This document shows, piece after piece, positions 42,342 to 51,566 of a stretch of 64,000 nt of DNA. The position numbers and the translations under genes were made by a program. The stretch's first letter is position 1, and each line of letters begins with the position of its first letter. The DNA is taken from positions 9,632,775 through 9,696,774 of the forward strand of contig NZ_CP045997.1 of assembly GCF_010233585.1 (NCBI RefSeq), read 5' to 3'. This stretch comes from Spirosoma endbachense. GTDB taxonomy: Bacteria > Bacteroidota > Bacteroidia > Cytophagales > Spirosomataceae. The notes below the pieces were generated by a model. The model was not told where the DNA came from and searched no databases. It worked only from the letters and a program-made list of their open reading frames with translations.

Positions 42342-43952
42342 CTATGTCTGGATCACGCCTACTGAAAATGCCTTCGTAATCGGTGCGTGATTGGCGGCTG
42401 CAATTCCTTCCGACAGGATTTGCCGGGTTTGAAGCGGATCGATGACTGCATCGACCCAGAGCCGGGCCGCTGCGTAATACGGCGAAAGCTGTGCGTTATA
42501 CTGATCCGTAATTTTTTTCAATTGTGCCTGTTCATCCTCAGGTGTCATGAGCTGTCCTTTTGCTTTTTGAGCAGCTACCTGAATCTGGAGCAGTGTTTTT
42601 GCCGCAGAAGCCCCACTCATGACGGCCATCTGCGCCGTTGGCCAGGCCAGCATCAGGCGAGGATCATACGCCTTTCCGCACATAGCATAATTGCCCGCGC
42701 CATAGGAGTTACCTATAACAACAGTAAATTTTGGCACGACTGAATTGGCCATCGCGCTGACCATTTTTGCACCATCTTTAATAATGCCCCCCTGTTCGGC
42801 GCGGCTACCAACCATAAAACCCGAAACGTCCTGCAAAAACACAAGCGGAATCCGTTTCTGGTTACAGTTCATAATAAATCGGGCGGCTTTGTCGGCTGCG
42901 TCACCGTAAATGACACCGCCCATCTGCATTTCGGTTGGCTGTCCGGTTCGACCTTTGGCCTTCACAACCTTGCGCTGATTGGCGACAATACCAACGGCCC
43001 AGCCATCGATTCGGGCATAGCCGCAAATCAGCGATTGACCATAACCCGGTTTATACGCATCGAATGCCGAGTTATCCACAAGTCTATCCACAATTTCCTG
43101 CATATCGTAGGGTTTTACACGATCGATGGGCAGAATTTCATAGATGTTTTCTGGATTTTTGGTAGGCGGGACTGGGGCTATACGATCAAAACCAGCAGTT
43201 TCGTGATGACCAGTTTTATCGAAAATCCGCTTGATCGCATCCAGACAGCTTTTGTCATCGGGGTATTTGTTATCGACAACTCCTGAGATGTCCGTATGTG
43301 TAGATGCGCCACCAAGCGTTTCGGCATCTACATCTTCGCCGATAGAGGCTTTCACTAAATAGGGGCCAGCCAGAAAAATGGAACCGGTCCCTTCCACAAT
43401 GAGCGCTTCGTCGGACATTATGGGCAAATATGCTCCACCGGCTACGCAACTACCCATAATGGCCGCTACCTGTAGAATGCCCATAGCTGAGAGGTGCGCA
43501 TTGTTTCGGAACGTACGGCCGAAATGTTCTTTATCGGCAAAGACTTCGTCCTGCAAGGGGAGGTATACGCCAGCACTGTCGACAAGGTAAATGATGGGCA
43601 GATGGTTCTCCATCGCGATTTCCTGCGCCCTAAGGTTCTTTTTGGCCGTAATCGGAAACCAGGCTCCTGCTTTTACGGTGGCATCATTTGCCACAATCAC
43701 ACACTGACGTCCGGAAACATAACCAATACCAACTACCACACCGCCCGATGGGCAGCCACCATGTTCTGCATACATGCCTTCGCCGGTGAACAGCCCAATT
43801 TCAACAAAAGGACGATCATCATCGATCAGATAAGCGATGCGTTCGCGGGCCGTTAGTTTGCCTTTACGGTGTTGATCGTCAATTTTTTTCTGGCCGCCAC
43901 CCAGTTGGGTCTGGACTGTGCGCTGGTTTAGTTCGTCGATGAAGGCTTGCAT
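42342..43952 (-). CDS. Acyl-CoA carboxylase beta subunit (methylcrotonyl-CoA carboxylase type)
   Basis: 536 residues, the full carboxyltransferase subunit. KLTARERIAYLIDDD, GGVVVGIGYVSGR, VDSAGVYLPLQDEVFADKEHFGRTF and the C-terminal FTVVIGNSYGAGNYAMCG are typical of methylcrotonyl-CoA carboxylase beta, a leucine-degradation enzyme; propionyl- or geranyl-CoA variants are less likely. The biotin-carrying alpha subunit is not in the window. It converges with the cytochrome c gene. Confidence 0.9.
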   Translation of the reverse strand: MQAFIDELNQRTVQTQLGGGQKKIDDQHRKGKLTARERIAYLIDDDRPFVEIGLFTGEGMYAEHGGCPSGGVVVGIGYVSGRQCVIVANDATVKAGAWFPITAKKNLRAQEIAMENHLPIIYLVDSAGVYLPLQDEVFADKEHFGRTFRNNAHLSAMGILQVAAIMGSCVAGGAYLPIMSDEALIVEGTGSIFLAGPYLVKASIGEDVDAETLGGASTHTDISGVVDNKYPDDKSCLDAIKRIFDKTGHHETAGFDRIAPVPPTKNPENIYEILPIDRVKPYDMQEIVDRLVDNSAFDAYKPGYGQSLICGYARIDGWAVGIVANQRKVVKAKGRTGQPTEMQMGGVIYGDAADKAARFIMNCNQKRIPLVFLQDVSGFMVGSRAEQGGIIKDGAKMVSAMANSVVPKFTVVIGNSYGAGNYAMCGKAYDPRLMLAWPTAQMAVMSGASAAKTLLQIQVAAQKAKGQLMTPEDEQAQLKKITDQYNAQLSPYYAAARLWVDAVIDPLQTRQILSEGIAAANHAPITKAFSVGVIQT

Positions 43953-44143
43953 GGAATAGTCATTTTTGTAGAGACGTAAGCATACCGCTGCGGTCTCACG
44001 CGCGTCAGCAACGGTTTGGAGAATCGCACGAAAATTCAGTTCGTAGACGCAAGCATACGAAAATTCTTACTGACTGACGTGCATGTGATTTATTCCAATG
44101 CTGAAACAAGCGACAACATCGGCAGACAGGCAAGTTTACGTGG

Positions 44144-45145
44144 CTACTTAGTCGAATCGGCCGCTATCGGAACGACCGTCGACGTTGTTATTGTCGTGCT
44201 ACCAGCGGGTGTCGTAATAGCTTTGTCTTTCCGGCCAAAGAGCGAGAAATGCACGTATCGTTTGGGGTTCTCACGCAGGTCGGTCAGGAGTTTTTCCAGA
44301 CTGGCCGTGGTTTTATTAACGTTGCTGTAGAGCGCTTCATCGGATGTTAATTTACCTAATGAACCGCGTCCGCTAGTAATGTCACCCAGAATATGTTGCA
44401 GATTTTCGATCGTTTTGTTGACACTGACGAGCGTTTGCTTCAATTGAAGTCCCTGAAGCGAGTCGGCAAACGTGTCAGCTTTGGCCAGAATTGGCTTGAG
44501 TTGCTTCTCGGTTTCGATCAGTGATGCCGACAATCGGTTAACGTTTGCCAGTGTTGCCTGTAAACCAGCTCGGTTCTCGGCAACAGTCAGGCCAAGTGCG
44601 CCAACCGCAGCATTAGCACTCTTCAGCGTTTGGTTAAGCACAACGCCAGTTTGATCGAACTGAGCCACCACCCGATTCAGTTGATAGGTCAGCGAATCGA
44701 CGTTGTTTAATACGGGTAAGGTTTTTTCCCGGATCAGCGAGGAAAGGCCCGATTCTTTAGCTGCAACCAGTTTGCCACCATCTTCTATTTCCGGGGCTCC
44801 GGGATTTATGCTGAGCATGATATTTTTCCCGCCCAGCAAACCATCATCGGCCAGAATGGCTTTTGACCCCTTCGTCACACGAATGTCATCTCGAAGCTCA
44901 AGCGTAACAAGCAATTTGTTGCCCTGGTCCTGTAAAATCTCGATGCGCTTAACCTGCCCAACCGATAACCCGTTGATACGTATTGGGTTGGATGCTGTTA
45001 GCCCATCAATGTTATCGTAAATGACCTGATACTTGCGGGTAGTAGAGAAAAAGTCAGAACCTTTCAAAAATTCGAATCCGAAATACAGCATCATCAGGGA
45101 GATGACCGCAAGCAAACCAACCTTTACTTCCTTAGAAATTTTCAT
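44144..45145 (-). CDS. MCE family (MlaD-like) lipid transport protein
   Basis: 333 residues from the ATG at 45145; the longer frame adds a non-homologous 21-residue leader. One N-terminal membrane helix (VKVGLLAVISLMMLYFGF) and one MCE domain (GLTASNPIRINGLSVGQVKRIEI ... LLGGKNIMLSINPG) are followed by a coiled-coil region. MCE proteins bind and shuttle phospholipids between membranes, usually with an ABC permease and ATPase, neither of which is here. It lies 234 bp after the amidase gene on the same strand. Confidence 0.92.
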   Translation of the reverse strand: MKISKEVKVGLLAVISLMMLYFGFEFLKGSDFFSTTRKYQVIYDNIDGLTASNPIRINGLSVGQVKRIEILQDQGNKLLVTLELRDDIRVTKGSKAILADDGLLGGKNIMLSINPGAPEIEDGGKLVAAKESGLSSLIREKTLPVLNNVDSLTYQLNRVVAQFDQTGVVLNQTLKSANAAVGALGLTVAENRAGLQATLANVNRLSASLIETEKQLKPILAKADTFADSLQGLQLKQTLVSVNKTIENLQHILGDITSGRGSLGKLTSDEALYSNVNKTTASLEKLLTDLRENPKRYVHFSLFGRKDKAITTPAGSTTITTSTVVPIAADSTK

Positions 45146-45379
45146 GCGTGTGAGAAGGAGAACAACCCTTTGGGCCTCGCCAATCAATTTGATTGAAGGT
45201 ATAACCAACTTTAGAGGCCGTTTGTCCCGTGAAGATGGGATTTTCCATGAACGGTTGAAAGTAGGTAATTAGTAGTCTTTTGTAGATGATCTACAGCGGG
45301 TAGTGAGTGGCATTGGTAATCAGCTAATTCGTGTAGACTCCACACGGCTCATTGAAAGCTGTCTACTGCCTGGAATAGC

Positions 45380-46300
45380 CTAGCCCTCCGCTTCAATCTC
45401 CTGCTTATATTGAGCAAAGGCTTTACAGATGGCGGTGGTAATCTCTTCCTGACCTTCTTCTGATCGTAGGTAATCTTCCTCATCTGGATTGGTCAAATAA
45501 CCGCTTTCAATCAGAACACTAGGCATTGTAGTTTTCCAGAGCACGATAAAACCAGCCTGTTTAACACCGTTACTCTTCCGGCTGGCATTCTGGCGGAAAC
45601 TACGCTCCAGCTTTTCGGCAAAATTAATACTGCTGGCTATAAATGCGTGCTGATAATTAGCCAGCATAATCGTTGCTAAGGGTGAGTTCGGATTGAAGCC
45701 CTTATAGGTTTGCTGGTAATTCTTTTCCTGTAAAATTACGGCATTTTCACGCCGTGCCACGTCGAGGTTGCTTTGGGTTCTATGCAGCCCCAGCGTATAG
45801 GTTTCAGTGCCATAGACTCGGCTGCTGGACGGGCTGGCGTTACAGTGAATGGAAATAAATAAATCGGCCCGATTGCGGTTGGCAATGGCACCCCGTTCGT
45901 ATAAATCGACGAAATGGTCCGAAGTCCGCGTATAAATGACCCGCACGTTTGGATACTTATCCTTAATTTTACGCCCTAATTGCAGAATCAAATTTAAGTT
46001 GATCGTTTTTTCTTTGGCGTAACGACCATGAGTACCCGGATCTTTGCCGCCATGCCCCGCGTCGAGTACAATTGTACGAACTTGATTGGGAGCATTGGCA
46101 GAAACTTCGGGTTCCTGCGTACCAGCCCGACGAGCTGTATCCTGATTCAGATCCTGCATTAAAGCAGTAGGAGCAGGAAGTACAGTGAGTGCCAGCAATG
46201 GCAGGGCTACCAACAGTAATGTTGTCACTTTTCCGGGAGTCGGGAACGTGAACCGAACACGTGTTGATTTAATAATTTTTAACAGCTGAAAACGTTTCAA
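45380..46300 (-). CDS. N-acetylmuramoyl-L-alanine amidase (Amidase_3)
   Basis: 306 residues with a TTG start at 46300, chosen because the frame's longer form (to 46612) overlaps the divergent lptD gene; an ATG at 46423 is an alternative with a 65-bp overlap. One membrane/signal helix (VTTLLLVALPLLALTVL) precedes the zinc amidase domain: IVLDAGHGGKDPG, KEKTINL, FISIHCNA and VLIESGYLTN hold the four zinc ligands and the catalytic Glu. It cuts the peptide from the glycan strand of peptidoglycan in the periplasm. The order lptD-amidase-MCE suggests an envelope-biogenesis cluster. Confidence 0.88.
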   Translation of the reverse strand: MKRFQLLKIIKSTRVRFTFPTPGKVTTLLLVALPLLALTVLPAPTALMQDLNQDTARRAGTQEPEVSANAPNQVRTIVLDAGHGGKDPGTHGRYAKEKTINLNLILQLGRKIKDKYPNVRVIYTRTSDHFVDLYERGAIANRNRADLFISIHCNASPSSSRVYGTETYTLGLHRTQSNLDVARRENAVILQEKNYQQTYKGFNPNSPLATIMLANYQHAFIASSINFAEKLERSFRQNASRKSNGVKQAGFIVLWKTTMPSVLIESGYLTNPDEEDYLRSEEGQEEITTAICKAFAQYKQEIEAEG

Positions 46301-46327
46301 GGCGATAGCGGGATAACTGTTCGTGAA

Positions 46328-46335
46328 TACCTTTG
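46328..46335 (+). promoter_or_regulatory. Probable -7 promoter box for lptD
   Basis: TACCTTTG matches the Bacteroidota TAnnTTTG -7 consensus exactly, 24 bp before the lptD start codon and between the divergent amidase and lptD genes. No good -33 TTG box was found at the usual distance, so confidence is moderate. Confidence 0.5.
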
Positions 46336-46358
46336 TAAGCCATGGGTTTAGTACCGCT

Positions 46359-49300
46359 ATGGCAAATATAATTTTTTTGATAAAACTCAAAAAAGGACAC
46401 TTTATTTTACGGTCCCCGCTCATACGAGTTGTAATCTGCTTCCTTTGGACAGTCCTGTCGTTCAGCGCACTGGGGCAGAGCCAGCCGACGCTTAAGCGAT
46501 CGGTTAAAGATACTATACCCACAGGCCCTGCTGCGACAAAACGGAAGCTGGTTTCGCCATCGGTTAAATCAACGCGACCGTTGGCAGCCACCACGACTAC
46601 AGACGCGATCAAAGCAAGTAATTTGAACCGTGCCTTAAACCCATCATCGGCCGTTCTAAATCGGCTGGGGGCTGGTTTGTCACGGTCTGCTTCTACGCAA
46701 GCTACTAAACCTCAGTCGAATACTGCATCGTCGAATACAACTAACCGCGCAACCCGATCGACCAAACTAGTGCGCGATACACTCAAAGGTCGTCAACCAA
46801 ATCGTGTAGCCGTTAAAAAAGATAGCCTACGGTCCCGGTCGATTAAAACGACTCCCGCCGTTCGGGCGCAATCTGTCGGGAGCCAGCAGGTAATACCACC
46901 AGTTACTACGCCTGTGCAGCGCACTGCGGATACACCCGCTGTTGTGCCCACAGGAAGTACGCCCGCAGCGCGCTCATCTGCCAACAATCCAACGGCCGTA
47001 ACACCAACCAGCGCCACCACAACGCCAGCCAGCAAGACGGCAATTGCAACTATTCCCCGTTCGCAGACGGTTCCGGTTGGTAAAACCCAGATCCGTCCGG
47101 GCATCGTGTCGCCCAATATTGTTCGTCCACAGAGCAACACGGTTATTGCGCCTGACTCTGCCCGGATTGCTGCCGGTGACACCGCTAAAGCCGACTCGCT
47201 CAAAAGCGCTGACTCCTTTGCAACCACTGTCAAGTATCAGGCCAAAGATTCAACGATCTATGCTGCCGATGGACAAACGGTCGAATTGTTTGGGGAAGCC
47301 AGCGTTATTTATGGCGATATTTCCCTCAAGGCAGAATACATACGTCTGAATTATATTACTAACGAGGTATACGCTAAAGGTCGGTATGATTCAACGTCAA
47401 AAAAATGGATTGGCCGACCTGTTTTTCAGGATGGGGAAGGGAAATATGATACCAAAGAGATCCGCTATAATTTCAAATCCAAAAAAGGGAAGATACAGGG
47501 CGTTATTACGCAGCAGGGCGAAGGCAACGTTCGCGGGCAGAACGTAAAGAAAGATGCTGAAGATAATTTGTACATCGGTAAAGCGATTTACACGACCTGT
47601 AATCTGGAGACACCGCATTTTCACATCAATGCCAGCAAATTAAAGGTCGTTCATAACAAACAGGTCGTGGCGGGCCCGTTTAATCTGGTCATTAATCAGA
47701 TACCGTTGCCGCTCGGTCTGCCGTTTGGTTTCTTCCCGTTTCCAAAGAAAAAAGACATTGGCGTATCCGGCATCCTGGTGCCGACCTATGGCGAAGAGCC
47801 TAATGGACGGGGGTATTATCTTCGGGATGGGGGGTATTACTGGGCCGTCAGTGAAAATCTTGGTCTACAGTTTAAAGGGCAAATTTATTCCAGAGGAAGC
47901 TGGGGGCTGGGTGTTGCATCAGCCTATAACAAACGCTATCGGTACAGCGGTAGTGTGAACCTGGCCTTTAACCGCAACCGCTCCGGCGACCGGGTGGATA
48001 CAACACAGACGCCCCGGAATGACTTCTCATTTACCTGGTCGCACTCGCCGGTGCCTCGCGGGCGAGGGAGCTTCTCGGCCAATGTTAACGTCAGCAGCAA
48101 CAGCTACAACCAATTTAACTCCGGCACGGGCAGCAACGCTTATATCTCCAATGTGGCGGGGTCGTCGGTGCAGTATAGCCGTCAGTTCGGACAGTATGCG
48201 CGGGCGGGTGCCAACATCCGGGTAAACCAGCAGTTCGGGCAGGTAAACCCACAAACGCTCATTCGCGAAAATGGTAAAACGGATGTGTCGTCGGATTTCA
48301 ACTTCGGTATCAATCAGATTGCGCCCTTTGCACTTAAAGGGGGCACTGGTCGCTGGTATGAAAGCTTCCGCGTTGGGTTAGACGTTAGTGGTTCCATCGG
48401 TATCAGTAACACCATTCGCACGCAGGTCGATACCAGTGGTTTGGGCTTCCCCGTTGTTACAGACCTAAGATCAATCAGCAGTGTTCAACGGGCATTGGAC
48501 AGTATTGCGCGGGCAACGGCTATCCGAAATGGCGAAGTAAGATCCGATCCGAACCTGATTGCGTTTAACATGGCGAACCTGAACCGGATCTGGCAAAATC
48601 GTACCATTCAGGCTAATTACAGCATTCCTATATCGTTGCCGAACTTTAAACTGCTTCGCTACATAAACCTCACACCAGGGTTTTCATTGCAGGGCAGCAT
48701 TTATACCAAGAAGCTCAAGTATACCTATTTAGGCTACCAAAATACAGTAGCAATCGACCCAACTACGGGGCTGTATTTATCGGATCGGAACAAGGTTCGG
48801 ATCGATACGATGCGGGGTTTCTTCCCGTCCTATAATTTTTCGGCTAACGTGAGTATGAATACACGCTTCTACGGTACGTATTTCATCCGGGGAAAGCGTA
48901 TTGAAGCCATTCGTCATACGGTAGCACCTTCCATTTCTTTCAGCTATGTTCCTGACTTTACCAACCCGTCATTTGGCCAGTTTCAGGTTTTATCAGCCGA
49001 AGGAAGCCTCGCCAGTCTGCCCGAATACCGCCGGACGCTATCGGTATTTCGTGGGTTGGGTGGTAGCGGTTCCAGCAGTAGCACTGAGTCGGCGTTTATC
49101 ACGTTTGGTATCGTGAACCAGCTGGAAATGAAAGTGCGCACGCGGGGTGATTCGGCGGGTCAGGACTTTAAGAAGATTCCGATTTTTGATAACATTAGTA
49201 TCAACGGCAGCTATAATCTGCTTGCGCCTGATTATAAACTGTCGCCCATTTCAATCAGTGCCAATACGCAGATTTTCAAGAATGTTAGCTTTAACTTCTC

Positions 49301-49985
49301 GTCTACGTTCGATCCCTATGCATCCCGTCCCTACGGCGGAACGGCCTATTATGCATTGTTAGCCGCTACATCGGGTTCAACGGCGATTCCGCCCGACACC
49401 TATTCGCAATTACTTCTGCGAACAATTGGCTACAGCGATCAGCAGTTTGCTCGTGTGCCAAATCTGTATGCCTTTCAGGATGGGCAGGGGCTGGCACGGC
49501 TAACCAACCTCCAGGCCTATGTGAGTACGCGCCTGGCCCCCAAGCAAGCCGACAAAAAGAAAACCAGCCCCAATGCCACCGACGCGACCCTAAAGTCAAT
49601 CAACAACAATCCCGAATTATACGTTGATTTTACGATTCCCTGGTCGCTCAATATCAGTTATACGTTTGGGCTGACCAAACTGACGCCCGAAATTTCGCAG
49701 GTGATTCAGGCCCTTACCCTGACGGGAGATTTAAGTCTGACACCTAAATGGAAAATTACATTCAACACGGGTTATGATTTCCAGTTCAACAGCCCAACGC
49801 TGACAACCATTGGCATTAACCGTGATCTGCATTGCTGGGAAATGGCCTTTAACTGGACTCCTTATTCGGGCAGTAATATTCGGTCGGGCAACTACTCGTT
49901 TGACCTGCGGGTGCGGTCGGCCATTCTTCAGGAACTGAAACTAAGCCGCCGTCGGAGTTTCTATGACACTGGCGGGTTTAGATAA
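46359..49985 (+). CDS. lptD: LPS-assembly protein LptD-like
   Basis: 1208 residues from the ATG at 46359. Signal/anchor helix (LIRVVICFLWTVLSFSALG), a long Thr/Ser/Ala/Pro-rich linker (~50-270), an OstA-like beta-jellyroll (YQAKDSTIYAADGQTVELFGEASVIYGDISLKAEYIRLNY, ~280-420), and a large C-terminal barrel of ~780 residues. This is the Bacteroidota LptD layout; with LptE it inserts lipopolysaccharide into the outer leaflet. A -7 box lies just upstream. The low-complexity linker is longer than in proteobacterial LptD. Confidence 0.9.
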   Translation: MANIIFLIKLKKGHFILRSPLIRVVICFLWTVLSFSALGQSQPTLKRSVKDTIPTGPAATKRKLVSPSVKSTRPLAATTTTDAIKASNLNRALNPSSAVLNRLGAGLSRSASTQATKPQSNTASSNTTNRATRSTKLVRDTLKGRQPNRVAVKKDSLRSRSIKTTPAVRAQSVGSQQVIPPVTTPVQRTADTPAVVPTGSTPAARSSANNPTAVTPTSATTTPASKTAIATIPRSQTVPVGKTQIRPGIVSPNIVRPQSNTVIAPDSARIAAGDTAKADSLKSADSFATTVKYQAKDSTIYAADGQTVELFGEASVIYGDISLKAEYIRLNYITNEVYAKGRYDSTSKKWIGRPVFQDGEGKYDTKEIRYNFKSKKGKIQGVITQQGEGNVRGQNVKKDAEDNLYIGKAIYTTCNLETPHFHINASKLKVVHNKQVVAGPFNLVINQIPLPLGLPFGFFPFPKKKDIGVSGILVPTYGEEPNGRGYYLRDGGYYWAVSENLGLQFKGQIYSRGSWGLGVASAYNKRYRYSGSVNLAFNRNRSGDRVDTTQTPRNDFSFTWSHSPVPRGRGSFSANVNVSSNSYNQFNSGTGSNAYISNVAGSSVQYSRQFGQYARAGANIRVNQQFGQVNPQTLIRENGKTDVSSDFNFGINQIAPFALKGGTGRWYESFRVGLDVSGSIGISNTIRTQVDTSGLGFPVVTDLRSISSVQRALDSIARATAIRNGEVRSDPNLIAFNMANLNRIWQNRTIQANYSIPISLPNFKLLRYINLTPGFSLQGSIYTKKLKYTYLGYQNTVAIDPTTGLYLSDRNKVRIDTMRGFFPSYNFSANVSMNTRFYGTYFIRGKRIEAIRHTVAPSISFSYVPDFTNPSFGQFQVLSAEGSLASLPEYRRTLSVFRGLGGSGSSSSTESAFITFGIVNQLEMKVRTRGDSAGQDFKKIPIFDNISINGSYNLLAPDYKLSPISISANTQIFKNVSFNFSSTFDPYASRPYGGTAYYALLAATSGSTAIPPDTYSQLLLRTIGYSDQQFARVPNLYAFQDGQGLARLTNLQAYVSTRLAPKQADKKKTSPNATDATLKSINNNPELYVDFTIPWSLNISYTFGLTKLTPEISQVIQALTLTGDLSLTPKWKITFNTGYDFQFNSPTLTTIGINRDLHCWEMAFNWTPYSGSNIRSGNYSFDLRVRSAILQELKLSRRRSFYDTGGFR

Positions 49986-49988
49986 ACA

Positions 49989-50043
49989 GTGTGCAGTTCT
50001 CAGTAAGCAGCCTATAATGAACTGCTTTCTGAGAACCGCACAC
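49989..50043. terminator. Bidirectional hairpin after lptD
   Basis: GTGTGC-A-GTTCTCAG-T-AAGCAG pairs with its complement at 50022-50043 over 22 positions with two mismatches, between the convergent lptD and ribBA genes. Confidence 0.65.
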
Positions 50044-50046
50044 TAC

Positions 50047-51333
50047 TTATTGTTCTTCATTAATAGGCTCATTCATGATCGTGTGGCCCATCTTGTCACG
50101 CTTGGTGCGTAGATACCGCTCGTTGTAGGGGTTGGATGGAATTTCAATCGGAACCGTGTCAACGATCTCCAGACCATAACCCATTAAGCCCGCCCGTTTT
50201 TTAGGGTTGTTCGAGATAAGCCGGAGCTTACGGATGCCCAGATCACGTAGTATTTGTGCCCCAACGCCGTAATCGCGGGAATCCATTGGCAGACCAAGTT
50301 CGAGGTTAGCCTCAACGGTATCGCGGCCCATTTCCTGTAGTTTGTAGGCCTTGAGCTTATTGAGCAGGCCAATTCCCCGGCCTTCCTGAAACATATAGAC
50401 CACAACGCCCTTGCCTTCGGCTTCAACCATTTCCATAGCTGCGTGAAGTTGCTGACCACAATCGCAGCGGCACGAACCAAAAATGTCGCCCGTAACACAG
50501 GACGAGTGGACACGTACCAGAACGGGTTCATTAGGCTCCCAACTGCCTTTTACCAGGGCAAGGTGTGTGTCGCCCGTATTGCTTTGTTTGTAGGCAATCA
50601 GATCAAAGTGGCCCCATTCCGTAGGCATATCCACGCCAATTTCGCGTCGAATCAGGGTCTCGGTTCGCAGCCGGTATTCAATTAAATCCTGAATACTAAC
50701 CAGTTTCATGCCAAAACGGTCGGCCATCACACGCAACTGCGGCAGGCGGGCCATAGTGCCGTCTTCGTTCAAAACTTCAATCAGAACGCCTGCCGGTGCC
50801 AGCCCTGCCAGTCGGGCCAGATCGATGGCGGCTTCGGTATGGCCTGCCCGGCGAATGACTCCTCCTTCGGCCGAGCGCAACGGAAAAATGTGCCCTGGTC
50901 GACCCAGATCTTCGGGTGTCGTGGCTGGATCAACCAGCGCCCGGATGGTCTTGGCGCGATCGGAGGCCGAGATGCCAGTCGTACAGCCATGACCCAGTAA
51001 ATCGACAGATACGGTGAATGGTGTCGTATGAACAGAGGTGTTGCTGGTCACCATCATGTCTAATCCAAGTTCATCGCAACGCTCCTGAGTAAGAGGAGCG
51101 CACATAAGGCCGCGACCTTCACGAACCATGAAATTGACCATTTCAGGCGTGATCATTTCAGCCGCGCAAATCATATCGCCTTCATTTTCGCGATCTTCGT
51201 CGTCCACTACCAATACGATTTTGCCCGCCTTAATATCGGCGATAGCATCTTCAATACGATCCAGGCGAATAGCATCCGGTTCGGGTTGATTCCCTGGTTC
51301 GGTTCCGGTAATGTTGGTATTATTATTGCTCAT
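50047..51333 (-). CDS. ribBA: Bifunctional DHBP synthase / GTP cyclohydrolase II
   Basis: 428 residues from the ATG at 51333 (the frame's 12-residue extension lacks homology). The N-terminal half has [10 protein letters not shown] and GHTEAAIDL of 3,4-dihydroxy-2-butanone-4-phosphate synthase; the C-terminal half has the zinc motif [16 protein letters not shown] and [16 protein letters not shown] of GTP cyclohydrolase II. Both supply the two precursors of riboflavin. The other rib genes are elsewhere, and I found no FMN riboswitch upstream. Confidence 0.95.
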   Translation of the reverse strand: MSNNNTNITGTEPGNQPEPDAIRLDRIEDAIADIKAGKIVLVVDDEDRENEGDMICAAEMITPEMVNFMVREGRGLMCAPLTQERCDELGLDMMVTSNTSVHTTPFTVSVDLLGHGCTTGISASDRAKTIRALVDPATTPEDLGRPGHIFPLRSAEGGVIRRAGHTEAAIDLARLAGLAPAGVLIEVLNEDGTMARLPQLRVMADRFGMKLVSIQDLIEYRLRTETLIRREIGVDMPTEWGHFDLIAYKQSNTGDTHLALVKGSWEPNEPVLVRVHSSCVTGDIFGSCRCDCGQQLHAAMEMVEAEGKGVVVYMFQEGRGIGLLNKLKAYKLQEMGRDTVEANLELGLPMDSRDYGVGAQILRDLGIRKLRLISNNPKKRAGLMGYGLEIVDTVPIEIPSNPYNERYLRTKRDKMGHTIMNEPINEEQ

Positions 51334-51566
51334 TGGTTTGGTCGATGCGTGTAGGCGGAACTGTGCCAACTTTTAGCATATGCGTTTATAGTTCTGGATT
51401 TTTTAGTCTATTGAATGCCCAAAACTACTTACTTTTATGCTCAAAACTGTTTTTGGGAAAGATACGTTTCGCTGGACGCGAAAATGTCCGTTATGACGTT
51501 TTTAGGAATAGAAACCGTCAGATCATTATCATTGAAAAAAACTCTACCCTTGTGCGAATTTTACGA

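Noticed and set aside
43978..44060. Dispersed repeat of the GTAGAGACG...GTCTC type
   Set aside because: Two short similar segments exist (near 43978 and 44041) but pairing is weak and the match is too short to call.
45380..46612. 410-residue version of the amidase
   Set aside because: The first ~100 residues lack homology and would overlap the divergent lptD gene by more than 250 bp; the shorter start gives a normal signal/anchor.
46793..47233. 146-codon frame antisense to lptD
   Set aside because: It reads the complement of the low-complexity linker of lptD; Val/Ala/Gly bias arises from that linker.
51334..51566. FMN riboswitch upstream of ribBA
   Set aside because: I looked on both strands for the conserved FMN riboswitch segments and did not see them.
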